Below, piece after piece: positions 10,601 to 23,700 of a stretch of DNA of 64,000 bases. A program made the position numbers and the translations under genes. Position 1 is the first letter of the stretch; every line of letters begins with the position of its first letter. Origin of the DNA: Phoronis australis. Lineage: Eukaryota; Phoronida; Phoronidae. The DNA lies in contig NMRA01000029.1 in the NCBI GenBank assembly GCA_002633005.1, positions 759,119-823,118 on the forward strand, in the 5' to 3' direction. Under the pieces are notes generated by a model. That model ran no database searches, was not told the DNA's origin, and was given only the letters and a program-made list of their open reading frames with translations.

Positions 10601-13293
10601 GAAAAACGTATGAATGTCATAAGATCTTATAATGCGTTTCCAAACCGCTAATTTTCATGTTCTATGACCATGTGGGAACTGAATGAGTAGTGATCGAGCC
10701 GGGAATCCACGTTCTGTAGCACGTCGAATTTCGTACATGTACGTTACTTGCTTAGGGAAGTCTAAATTGGCTGGTCACGTGGGTGTCGTCGTCAGTCCTG
10801 GACCACGTGGTCTGTCACGATATCGCTTTTCGTAATTGTGTTGCAGTGGAAGCAACATGGAGCAGTTGGCAAACAGGGCGGTGCTCCGTAACTTGCGGCA
10901 CCAAACATGGAACATTGTATTACAACAGAACATGCATCAACCCAGACGGAGGACCCGATTGTAAAGGTCCTTCCAAGCAGACGAGATTCTGTATACCCGG
11001 CCTGCGCCAGTGTACCGACAAAGTTGGTAAGTCATCGACAAATCAAGCCTTAATCAAGGCGTTTTAATCCACCCATGTCAATCAGGGTACAAGTTGTGCT
11101 GACCGCTTTTAGGAGATCCTTTAATGGACCCATGTATTGGTGATGGAAATCATGCAAAAACCCGAATGAGCAACTTTTGTGTTTACAAACAGAGGGCGTT
11201 AAAGTGCTCTAGTATTACTAACGTAGTATCTGGTACCACTAACCTAAATGTATATTGTGCTTCACAAGTTGGTCTCTTGAAAGAGCAACTGAACAACGTC
11301 AGTCCCACTTCAAATCTTCAGTTTCGTTTGACGAAGTGTGCTACTGGAAACTGATTGGTTTCCCTGAGTACATCCTTTTGAAGATACGACAAGATGCATT
11401 TTTTAGAGACAAAGTAGGATGAAGAAAGATCCAGTGACCCAGTGATCTTAGCGTCTAGCTCCTCGTGCATAAAGGTTTCAGTCTAACAAAACCACGAGCG
11501 GATCCAGGATTTTTTTTTTTTGGGGGGGGGGCAGGACAAAGCATTAACCACGATTTTGCCAGTCAGATATTCACACCCTCCCACTGCCAGATGAAATTTG
11601 GGAGTTTTAGGGAGGGGGGCATGGCCCCCCTCTAAATCCGCTACTGAAAACCCTTTTAAATCCATGCCAAATGCTTAGGGCTGATCATTTAACTGAAATT
11701 ATATTGAAAAAGAACTTTTTTAATGCAACAATCCTCACTATCCAGTAAAGTTCCAACCAGGAAGCAAATCCTTTGGGGAGAATTAAATGGGAAAAGGCGC
11801 CCTTTAGCAGAAAGCCTCAACCGCCAGGGCGGCACTTCTCGCTCTTCGTCTCCATATGTAATCGTATCCCAGACTGAAATCCTGCGCAAATACAGAACTG
11901 ATTAGTGCAAACAGATCTTATTTTCATGTCAACGCAACTCCTGGGAATTATAGAGTTGTACCCTTAGTAAACCTTTGTTACTATTACCTTCTGTATTTTT
12001 TAAGATTCATGCTCGGTTAAATTTGCATTTCCCGTTTCCTTGGCTAAAAACGAAAATCACATTGGTCTTAACTATCACGAAATCAGTCTAGCAACATTGC
12101 TTACCGCGGATTCTAGGATTATATTTCACCTCCAACTCGAAGTTAAAGCAATGCGTACATGCTCCATATTCGCCCGTTTCAGGGTTAACCAACAAAATAA
12201 ACACTCGAACCTTTTTTCTACCACTGATGACTCCGATTCTCTAGTTGGTAAAGGAAACAGAATCCCATCATAGTTATCTATATTACGATATCGATTTTAT
12301 GAGAGCAAATGGCCGAATTCGTCGTTTTTAGCCAGCTAACTGGCGCAAAAGTTTTACTCACTTTATTCATTCACTCAGTCACCCACCAGCCCACACGCCC
12401 TAACCCGCCCACCCCAGTGTTGCGTCAGGGAGTGATTGCAGTCTCTCGGAGATTCCGGCGAGCTCAGGTGGTGTGCCGTTCGGGTGTTTGGGCCGACAGC
12501 AATTCTCAGCGCCCAATTCTGAATTCTTTAGATTTTCGCGACTATTGTAGGGACACAGGTTGAAATGTCGCAAGCACTGTATTCGAACATGATGCATAGA
12601 TTTTTAATCCTCAGCACAACATGTGGCTGACATTTAGCCCTGTGCAGAGGTTCACAGTACACATAAGTGGACACGTATATACAATGTAGACAAAATGTAG
12701 AGCGAACTAGTGTACAAATATTTAAGAAAATGTAGGACTTTAACAATGTATTAAAAGTTGCAATGTAAAGGCAGAGTCAAGAAAATGATGTAAACGGAAA
12801 AAAACACAACGCTGCCTCAATGCTTCATACAGATGTATTCCGAATGTGTAGACTGCCACCAAACTAGATTTTAAAAAATGATAGTCTATCCCACACTCTC
12901 CCTGGCCTTTGTTTACTGAAGCAAAATCCAAAGTTTGTGTTCTTTTGCCGCTTTAATTTGGTACTTGACGTTACCTTTTCAGTTGATGGTCAATGGGGCC
13001 GCTGGACGGACAACTACGAAAGCACAGACTGTTATTGTGAAAAGTTTAAAAAAACCATTCTGACAAGATATTGCTCAGACCCACCTCCTCAAAACGGTGG
13101 TAAGCCTTGCAAAGGAGTGAACAAGCGCACTATTCGTGAAGCGTGTTTCCCCTATGTGGATTGCAAGTCCTTTCCGGTAACCCTTCCGCCAACTGTCGTT
13201 CAATTCATAAGAGGGAATGGAGCCTCCTTTCTTGGCATGTCCGCTATGTCATGGATTTGTGTTTTGGGACTAGCCACGGAACTCGCCTTCTAG
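7649..13293 (+). CDS. Secreted/surface protein with four thrombospondin type-1 repeats (partial 5' end)
   Basis: Exons: 7649-7687, 9229-9384, 9973-10128, 10847-11026, 12983-13293 (stop TAG). All internal junctions are phase 1, the usual arrangement for shuffled TSR exons. The first listed exon encodes a hydrophobic ILLIAAVAHGSS segment, probably the end of a signal peptide; the initiating exon is not settled. The next four each carry one TSR: IWSEW with CTATCG; GSWGQW with RTRNCDHPSPAYGG; TWSSW with CSVTCG and NRTCINPDGG; and GQWGRW with DPPPQNGGKPC. The second and fourth lack the canonical CSxTCG, so their disulphide pattern may be altered. After the last TSR a linker leads to a hydrophobic C-terminus (FLGMSAMSWICVLGLATELAF minus its last residue spans the core) preceded by small residues GNGAS, which suggests a GPI-anchor signal; a short membrane anchor is the alternative. 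TSR proteins act in adhesion, guidance or matrix binding; the ligand is unknown. Confidence 0.82.
9709..9728. repeat. Perfect short hairpin in TSR intron
   Basis: CCAGGAAC and GTTCCTGG are perfect complements around a TTAG loop, and one further A-T pair extends the stem. It lies in an intron of the TSR gene. In a eukaryotic intron it has no assigned role and may be chance or a decayed MITE. Confidence 0.3.
11493..11646. mobile_element. Short TIR element of the CAGTGGCGGATCCAGG family
   Basis: The left end reads CACGAGCGGATCCAGGA then T and G runs. The right end in reverse complement reads CAGTAGCGGATTTAGAGG then a G-run. The same ends flank the element at 29205-29503. Such CAGTGGCGGATCCAGG ends with G-rich interiors are common in invertebrate non-autonomous DNA transposons, probably hAT-type. 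No coding capacity. It lies in the last intron of the TSR gene. Confidence 0.6.
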
Positions 13294-13356
13294 CTACAAT
13301 CCCACTCTTTCACAAACGTTACACGAAACGATGCAAAAATAATTTTGACCAATGAA

Positions 13357-13362
13357 AATAAA
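13357..13362 (+). terminator. Polyadenylation signal AATAAA of the TSR gene
   Basis: AATAAA lies 63 bases after the TSR stop codon, giving a short 3' UTR. It is the first canonical signal downstream. Confidence 0.6.
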
Positions 13363-13677
13363 TTTCAAGAAGAACTAAGCTGAACACTGTGTTTCTTTCA
13401 TACAAAATAGGGGGCATTCCGTATGATAACCTGTAAAATATACGAACAATAAGTACCAGCAGGCATCTCGATCCATCCACTTTGAAAATCATAGAACTGA
13501 ATTGTTGCATGGCCACGGATCGTCTCCGTTGCAGTTAAGTCTACACTTCGCTGCCGATCATCGCAGCCCGTCGTCGTGTTGTCTCCGAAATTCCACTCAC
13601 CCAGTACTAACACCCCTCACCATTACAGGACCCTATATCTTATCAAAAACCATTAGCGACTTAAGAAAACACTTCAG

Positions 13678-13683
13678 TTTATT
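13678..13683 (-). terminator. Candidate polyadenylation signal of SUCLG2
   Basis: AATAAA on the minus strand, about 1.1 kb after the SUCLG2 stop. If used, the SUCLG2 and TSR transcripts would end about 0.3 kb apart in a convergent arrangement. The minus strand of 13684-14796 shows no exon and would be 3' UTR. Confidence 0.35.
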
Positions 13684-14796
13684 GGGGTGAGCCAACCCTA
13701 AGTTTTTATAACTCAAAAATGCCCCATGTATACAATGGTCAAAAATTGTGGCCAGCTTACCTAGTTTTTAAACCCCAAAGTGCCCCAGTTAAGAATTCAA
13801 CATCGACAGTTCATAATTGTGTTAATGTAACTACAAAGAATGCCATCATTTTATGTCTCAGAAATTCTAATATATTAAACTTTTGCCACACCATTTCAAC
13901 TTCTGCCCTACACACAGCAGCCATACAAGGTCAAATGATTTTAATTTGTTCAACAGGTTTCACTTCTTGCAACAGCACACTGCATCACCCAACAATCCAC
14001 ATTGCAATACAATTCAGGAATATATTTTAGAAGGGGTATTGGTGGACGTGTGTAGGGCAGCACCAGATCACTGATGTACCAGCCCGCCATTACTCTATGC
14101 AGTTGGCACACCCTTGTCCTCCTTCAGAGGTGCGGATGCCACCCAATCGTCATTCCCTCAAGAATTATGTGTCAACTGAACGTCATTAAATCTTGCCAGA
14201 CCAAAGACAAAAGTTAACAAGAAATACTTGTACAATTTTATATTACAAACCATAAAATGAAATGCATTTCCATCATCATGATCATACTAGTATCAGAAAA
14301 ATTTGATCTTTACCAACGAGGTATCATTAATTAATTGTAAATTAGCCTGTTAAGTTATGTTGCAGAGCTAATTGCAGCGGTATCTAATTAGCAAAAGGTT
14401 TCCTTCCTTTATGAGTTTGCCATCCAACTGTCCCTTATTTTGAGAGCACCTATTGTGACGACAAATGAAATGCAAGAGAGAATTTCCATATATCTCTGCA
14501 CCACCCTAAGATGTAATCGATGGGTGAGAAAATTTTGCAGTTCTAGAGTTGCTAGTCAAAACATCAATTGTTACAGATTGGATGCTAACTTGAATCTCAC
14601 CCAACTGAACGTTTTGTTTTGCATCGTATCGATTATTAAAAAATTGACCGTCTTTTGAATACTGATTTGCGTACATCAAGAAATCTCAACATTTCCTTTC
14701 AACTCCTGGTCCAGAAAAAGCTGCAAAGAAACCTATGACAGACTGGGAAGAAATAAATAGGCACGGTGTTGTCTCACGCTGTTCTCTCACACACGA

Positions 14797-17700
14797 CTAC
14801 TTTTTTAGACTAGCCACAACCTTGATGGCAGCATCTTCAAAGGTGTCCGCCGACAAAATGGGGAGTCCGCTGTCCGCCAGAATTTTCTTGGCCACGTCTT
14901 GATTCATGCCTGCAGGTTAGAAAGGGAAAGGTACAAAATTGAAATCTCACTTTGCCAAAGCTGTTAAAAATAAGGTGATGTCAACAAAGTGATTTTCAAC
15001 ACCAGGAAAGAGCACGAAGAGACCAAATTGAAAGTGTAATATTGACATTCTCTTGTGGTATTTGACATAGTTTTTGGACTTCAATCGTCCCAGGTGTAAG
15101 TGCACCCAAGGTGTACGTTCATAATATATGAACATGTGTGATTATTATTGCAAATGACAATCTACCTAGGCTAGAAAGAACGCCATCCGTATTGCTTCTT
15201 TTCCAAGACTTTTCAATGATAAAACTTTTGTTTTTGCAAATTATTTGTCCGCCTAAAAGGCGACCTTTCGGAATTGCACCAAATGATTGAACCCAAGCCC
15301 AATTGAATGCACCAACTCAAGCAATGATTTGCAACTTAGTTACCACGACAAAAACAATTCAAATGCACTTTTTCATAACCTTGGCAGCTCAATAGCCCTG
15401 ACAAAATTTTTACTGCCCACAAAAACAAAACAGCTTTATACACATCAGGACTGATCTATTCCTTAACACTGATAAATCTATGAACAAGTTCCACAATATT
15501 CGTATCTTTCAACCGTGCAATCTCTGAATATCTAAGCAACTCATTCTTTCAAACACTCGATGGAAACCTACAGACGTCTGCTAATCTTACCATATTTGCC
15601 CTAAAAAGTGCCCATACCAATTGTAACAACATCCTTGTAAAAGTAGAAACTGTAAGTTAATAGCAGCAAAAAATATCGCTCCTTTTCCCAATAAATTCCC
15701 CTCTAGCAATGCAAGAACATTTTTAAACCTCGATTACAACACCTGTTGCCTGTGATATTCATAATGTAAATACTTTGATTATGATTGTAATAGCCATTCC
15801 GCATACTAGATTATGTTTGCTTGATTATGTCTGTAAAAGTATAACAGTTATTCAGCTGACACACCTCTTCAATTTTAAGAAGGTATAATTTGTGAAACAA
15901 TCATATTCCTTGTATGTCTTGCTCGGACATGTATACTCTACAACCCAGAAATAAGCTATTGTTTAAAATATATAACAACTGAAAGTAAAATGTCAACCAA
16001 GTTAACTATGTACACATTTCAGTGAATGCTGGAACAAGTGAGTGTTCGTTTCTACATGTGGAACTAGGCTACCTGTTGTCACACAGTAAACAATTACCCA
16101 GACATACGACCAAAAAGGGTATTTGGTCCTGGTCTGTACCCTGACTCATTCTGAGACCGGCACTCACTGCTCAAACAAAAACATAAGGCCTACCTGCATT
16201 CATTTTAGTGAAGATCTCAGTTATAAAAGCCCCACCATGGCACCCACGAAACATTTGACATGCCAAGGCTTACCACGTTTGGTATAATTACCAAAAACAA
16301 AAACAGTACCAACTACGATTTTTAGCCTAATGTCCTGCAGTTTCTACATTGGTACATATCGATGCATACATTTTGTATTACGCAATAAAGAGATATCACA
16401 TTAAAACACATAACTTGCAAAATGGGTTTGCTTCATGCAGCATCAACCATGAGAAACCACTTTTACTCTCGTTTTCTGTTCCACAGTGGAACACTGCATT
16501 TTTTTCATGTTCCTAACTACACATAATGAAACCATGGACACACTGCCTCCTCATGGACAGAATGAAGTTCACCGATAACAGGGACACACTGCCTCCTCAT
16601 GGACAGAATGAAGTTCACCGATAACAGGCACCTCAGCTATTTATACTGTTTCATTACATCTTGCCCTCGTGGTGGCAACTTCATCTCTTTATCGATTACC
16701 GTTAGTGGAAAGATGGTACTCACCTTCTAATCTCACCACCAGGGGGATCTGTAGCTGTATGTTTTTACCCGCTTTTGTGATACCACTGGCTATAGTGGCA
16801 CAATCAACGATGCCACCAAAGATGTTAACTAATATAGCTTCAACCTGTGGATAGAAATGGCAACAAATAGATGTTCATGAAGATGTCCGCATACGACAGG
16901 TGAGCAACAGTCTCAACTGCGAGGGAGACACAATGTGGCACCGGTGGTCTCCAACATCTTCTTGTCACATGACCATAACACAAGAACGGCAAGATCAAGC
17001 CCGTCTTAGCAAGATATAACCACACATTACAAGTGAAGCATGTGACCACAATAGATTTTCTCATGAGTGTCCCGAGTCATTCAAACACAGGCCAGGTCGC
17101 GTGATAATCACCTAAATACAGCCAACATTTTCATCCTTGTCAAGGATGGCGAGGTCATATTGGAAAGCTTTGAGCTGAAATGGACGGGGTAGCACATGGT
17201 ACATCAGACAATTTGGTGTGTCACAAACACTTGCTGACCAAAATTTATCGAAAGAATCGTTTGCAGGCCCAACAGAAATGGCTCATACAAAATCATTGGG
17301 TCGGCTGTAGCTTGTTGACTCCTGATTGGCTCCTACTTGCAGACCAAGCCTACATGTAAATAAACAACCTCTACCTATTTTGCTACTGACACACCAGCTG
17401 GCTGAACGGCCAACTCTTCCTTGGTGTCCACACCCACCTGTTTATCGGAGGTGAGGATCTGGAATGCCTTCTCAACCATCTCCTCGGTAACTCCGCCCCC
17501 ACAGTCCAGGAAGTTGGCCGGTGTCCCCCCGTGAAGTTGAACTATGTCCATAGTAGCCATGGCTAGGCCGGCTCCATTGACTGAAATCACGAGTTCCAAG
17601 TTTAGTTGGTGGCTAGCAGCTATCACCACAAATAACAGTTCGATTCGTAACATTTTATTATGAAATCCTAGTTCTTCTCAAGCATAGAAATCCTTACTCG

Positions 17701-20700
17701 TCTAAGCATGGAACAAGATGAGACTGGTTTCATAACGGTAAGTGGTCTAAAGCAAAGGATGGTTGTATACAGCATGGGTTTATTACCCCATCAAGGTTAT
17801 ACTCCCTCTTACTACCTAAAGCTCATATCATAAACGAGGCGATGCAGCCAGACAAATAGTAATGGTCACTTACAGGGGTTCCGAAATTTGAGAACCAGTT
17901 CCTGCACAGAATAACATCAAACTGGTTATCAAAATCAAAATCTGAGTGACTATTGTCCCTAAACTGACCATTCAATGCACTGACAAGTAAAGAAGTGGTG
18001 AGAAGCCATCATTGTCAACAGGGTTGGTTGACATTTAAAAGATTGGGTCACTTCGTGACTATCAGTGAATATAGTGCAATCCTTTTTGATAAGGGAAATC
18101 ACTCCATAATAGGGCATGGAAAATTCGCTAAGTTTGTTCTGAGTTAAATCAGCCTAATTCATAATTTCTGTGTTAAGGCCATGGAAAGAATTTTGACAAA
18201 TCATTAAACACAAGCCATCTTTAGTCTGACCAGTATCTACCATATTAAATAAAGTTTTGATCATTAATGAGAATGTCAGCGCAACGCCAAAAAAACATTA
18301 CGCTTTGTAACAAATCAAAACCTTGCAATGGTTACTGATGTCAAGTACTCACCCATGCACCCAATGTTGCCGTCCATGCCAATGTAGTTGAGATTTGCCT
18401 TGGAGGCCTCGACCTCACGAGGGTCTGTCTCTGACATGTCGTCCATGGCAAAGATCTCCTTTTGTCGATACTCAGCATTGTCATCAAAATTGATCTTGGC
18501 GTCGAAGCACACAACTACGCAAAAATGAATAGTAACAATACTTGATTGTGGTGATTCAGTAGCAGCAGCAGCAACAGCACCACCAGCACTTGCCAAAATA
18601 GCAGCAGTAGCAGTAGCAGTAGCAGGTATAATATTGTCTGACGAAAGCAGTGTTTTATGAAAGCACCACTGTCAGACTGATGAGTGCCTAGCTCACCAGC
18701 ATTCATCATTCCCACGACATGCACCTGTACGCAGGTGTAGACTTGTTAAAATACACCTGGAGCTTTGGAGCACATTATCTTAAAACTCAATCTCTTAAGA
18801 ACTCAACAATGCAAAATCACATTGACAAGCTCTAATGTATGGGGGGTACAAGAGTCTGCCAGAACGAATGGGCAACAACTTTTCTTGAGAATATTGTGAA
18901 CACAGGCTAATTAGGCTAATGGATGCGTATGTGGCCTTCTAAACCTCAAGTGCCATTCTACAATGACTTGAAAACTAATGCGTTAATAGATGGTGTGTCC
19001 AAGTGGCCGTAGAAAATGACCCACGTGATCAAAAAGACTACCAGATATACTTCACACAAGACAAACTCATATTTTGGGAGCTGTTCCAAGAGAATTGACT
19101 TAGCTTAAGACGAATTTTTAGTTTCAATCAATTTATCTCAAGTTCGTTTCCAGAAAAAAATCTTAAATTTGACTTCAGTTCTTAACTTCAATGTTGTCTT
19201 AATTTTGGTTACGTTACCGGATGTGGTAGTTTCATAATTGAAGTTGAGACAAATCTTAGGCTTAAGTCAAAAAATGAACTTAAGTCAGTTTCTTGGAACA
19301 GGCCCCTGGATCCTCAGATACATTGTATCATTTACCTACAAAAGTCAAAACAAATTGTATACATACCTCTACCATCAGGTGTTTCTCCAAATGGATTGAT
19401 CTCGACTTGAACAGCATCTACCTTGTTGAACATCTCGTACAACCTCTGGATCTGACGGACAGCCTGTGTATGGCACAGCAACAGCGCGATTAACTCATTC
19501 AAATTGTAACACAAAAAATCGGTTTGTGATTTTCGAGACAAACAAAAGTAGCAATTTACAGTGTACAAACGATTCAAAGGTAAAACCCGTAATATCCTAG
19601 CTGGCTTCTAAACTCATCAACCAAACACTGTGAACATTGGAACACGAAATTAAATGTTCAAAGCTATGGCAGTAATCCTTTGACACTTAAGTCATTGCCA
19701 TTTAAACAGCTGTCTACACAAATTCTCCAATCAGCAGCAAACAAAAGGGAGGGATTTCCCACAATGCAACATTTTAAGTGTATGCAAGAGGAACTGTAAA
19801 AATGTCGATAGATCAAGTATTGCTCCCAGACCAATTGAAACCGAGTCAATTGTGCAAAGAATTTATAAATAGAACTGCAGTGTTATTTATTCATGCGGTT
19901 GGATAAACATCAAGAATGCAGAAGGACATGACAGCGTCTCTCACCGCAAGGACACCTACCTCATCCAACTGGTCACCCTTGAACTCCAGGAATTCGGCCA
20001 TTTTCTTACACTGCTCCTCCGTGACACCTGTCTCACAATTGATCACCTCCTGCGGTGACATCATTAAATGTTAACTTTATACACACCACATGTGACCCGC
20101 ATTTAAAACAACGACCACAAGAGTAGACACAAAGACGAAGACCAGCACAAGATCCTCACACTCCCTGCAAACTTCTACCTGATCTGTTTTGACACAGTCC
20201 ACAACTTTGTTCATAACTACGTGTCCTAGATCTGAATTTGATCATGACGTATAATGACCAGTAATGACCCGTGAATTCCACTTGCACTGAGCTGCCATGA
20301 AGGAAAACTTGTACAAACCTTCCCAATTTTTTAGAGGAGCAATATAAACACCAGTGGCCACATGCTAACAATAAAACGTTTAATGTCAAAACATTAAAAA
20401 AATACTTTTACGGCCCAAATCATGCCCGATAACCAGCCTTGAAATGGTCAATGTGAACCTTTCCCCGACAAAAATGGGGAGGACTAAATAAAAAAAAAAA
20501 AACGTTACCACCATCAGTAGCATGCGTCCGCGTCCTTTTAGCTCGCTCGTCCACTCCCAACCCACACATTTTTGGCTGCAGAGCGGTAGTATTTGTCGCC
20601 GCACTTAACAATAACACGAGACGCCATTGAAAATCCCACCACGCTGTCCCAGATGCCCCGGCAATGTTGACAATTTACGTTCCTCCGAACACAAAGAGCA

Positions 20701-23700
20701 ACTTCCGCTTTTCGAGGTGAACGTCGTCTGCAACGCCGCGGTAAAAAAGGAATTTGCCGCGGAAATTTTATATCAAATCCGATTTTTTTACGCGGAAATA
20801 TTATAAAAAATGCGGAAAGCACATTTGAAAAAAGCGGAAATCCGCGTTTCCGCGGAAAATTCCAAGCCCTGTTTTAAACCCCATTTGTATACCCATAATG
20901 GTTAAATACATTTAACTACGAAATGGAAATTATAAAACACTGAACATGCAACAACAAAAAAAAAACTCTTTCATCAGTTCATTTCACACTGAATAAAGTG
21001 TCCTTTAGATGTAGTTAATGGTGTTGACGTTTTATACAATGCAATGACTGTTGTTGTCAGTTCACTGTGTTGTGATGCATGTAGGTGTCTGTGGTGGCGT
21101 TTTACTCTAACAGTTGTGTACATGCCATCATCTCTAGGTGCAAGTGGACCAGATAACCAAGTAACTATCACTAGACTGCGGAATTGTGATCTCTCTTTTG
21201 CCTTGGTGCGTTCCCAAGTGCCTGCCTTATGCCAAGCAATGACACGCTTCTCTGCAGCGTTCTCTGCATTTTCAGAGGATGGGATTTATATCTGACAGTG
21301 TGTGAACTCACCAGGGTGTATTCACACAAACATTTTACATAAACGACACACTCAGAGAAACTACTGACCGTGTAAATCTTGTCGGGGAACTTTTCCGCCA
21401 CTTCCTCAATGTCCATGCCACCCTCAGGACTCCCCACCATGACCACGCCCCCTGCGTCACGGTCCATCAGTATGGCCAGGTAGGTCTCACGCGCGATGTC
21501 CAGAGCTTCGGCAATCATCAACTGGAAGCAACAACACGACACGCTCATCAAATTTTCCAGCAATGACAAGTTTCAACACATTATTTAAAATTGAATTTCA
21601 CTAATACAAGGACCCAGGGCCACACGGGGGCTGAAGTCATGACCAGGGAAGAAGGAGTGCAGTACACACAAAACACCATCTCAACATGTTATGGCCAGTC
21701 ACAACTGTTCACTGCAGCTACTCTCATGAGGAATTCCACTGGCATTAAGCCATTATGACGGGAAATTTTTTCTTACACACAGCTGTCATGATAAGAAATT
21801 AATCAATCGCAAGCTCTGTCCCTTGCACAATGTTTACAAACAAACAATAAGTTTTACCACGCAACCTGTTGTTTGTCAGGTAAAATGGCGGCTTGGAAAC
21901 AAAGGTTTCACGCATGCTGCGTTCTTATTGGTCAGTTAAGCTATAACTCAAAATCCTGGTGATAGGTCAATTCCTCTAATGCTCAACTGTCACTATGAGA
22001 AATTCTGGTTACTTGTCTGATTATTTTCGGTGTGCACTGTATCATCAGTACAGAGTACAGAACAGCTTGACTAGCTCCACCTAGTGTCAGTGGTTTCACT
22101 AATGTAGGCGATACCTGACAGAAATTGCCACATGTAGCAAAGTAAGTTCGTGAGTGGGTGCTCACTAGGAAATGGTGATAAAGGAAGATCACTCATTTTA
22201 ACATGTGCGTAGATCATTGAGAGTAGAAAGCAGTTCAACACCATGAAGGCTTTCGTGGGATAAAACGCACTCATTTTTACGAGTTTGCCCCTTGCTACAC
22301 AAGCACATCTCAGTAAATTTCGAGTTCTGTAGCATCGTGGTCAAACACAAAGAACTTCATAATCATGCACTTCCACCAAATGAACTTATACAGTGGTCAA
22401 CAAGAAGTTTCACATATAGGATATGCACAAATCCTTAAAACTCTTCACGACAAAAATGGGTAAATATTTTGGAACAAGAGAACTGGCTTCTGATTTACCG
22501 CCGATAGCGACGCCTTAATTCAACTAAAGTCTCTTCTTTTGTGTTGGTAGAAAAAATATTGTAACACTGACTTAGTTTCTAAAAGATTACAAACACATTT
22601 TTGAGTAAAGTACAAGTAAAGAATGATATATTGCACCACACTCGGGTTGTCAGACTTTTCATGTCAGTATTGGTGCTGACCGTGCAGCAGTAAAAATTTA
22701 TTGGCATGAGAACAAGAACTTAGGTGTACAATAGTCATGGGCACGACAGCCGTTAAATCAAGTGGCCTATGGATGCACAGCATTGTGGGTAAATAACACA
22801 GAATGAGAGCAGTGTTGTATTCTGGGATGTGCCCATCGCCCACCGAATTCCGTTACCTTTTGAACAAGAACACCCTCTGCTGGAGTTTGCTTGGTGACCA
22901 ACTTGTGTCCGATCATCTTCTCTGCCATTGGTCCAACTTCCGCTGGACTGAAAAAAAGTCAAATAAACCCGAGTTCACAAAACAGATGAATCCAGCAGCT
23001 GGTTATTGATCTGGCATAAAAACTTAACTGGCGTTACAACCAACAGTGTAAATGTTTAGACATAAAATCACAGCACTAATAAGCTAAATAACACAAGAAT
23101 AACAAGCTCATGTCCCATGATCAAACCAAACACTAATTTGCATAATAAGCTTTCACATAATTTTACATAGTACAGTGTTTCCCCTAGGTTTTGAAAGGAG
23201 CGTGGTGGTGAATGGCCAAAACGGGGTGCAAACCCCGTTGCCGCACGCGAACAAGTGGGATGAGAAGTGGGATCCCCTTATGGCCTGGGTTTCGAAAGGA
23301 GCGTGGTGGTGAATACTCGACGCGGATGCGGAACCCGGCGCCACATGCGAGCATGGGATGAAGTGAGATCTTCCCATCGGGTGGGGGAGGGGGGGTGGGG
23401 GATATGGGGTTGGGAGTCCTTCCCCGGGCAAAATTTAAAAATCAGATGTAATTGGGTGCAGTTTGCTCATCATAGACAAGACCTTAACCAGAGCATCATG
23501 TAGAGGAAGTATTTGGGTAAAAGAAACTTCGCAAGACAATAATAGCGTAGTGTGATCTTTGTCGCACTTGAGTACAAAAAACAGTGTTAAATTCAATTAT
23601 CCACCAAGTGACAAACATAGAAAAAAATTATTTGAACTTTGTACACATAATGAACTAATTTGTGTAACTAAACTTCCGTTGATAACGTCTTGCTAAACAT

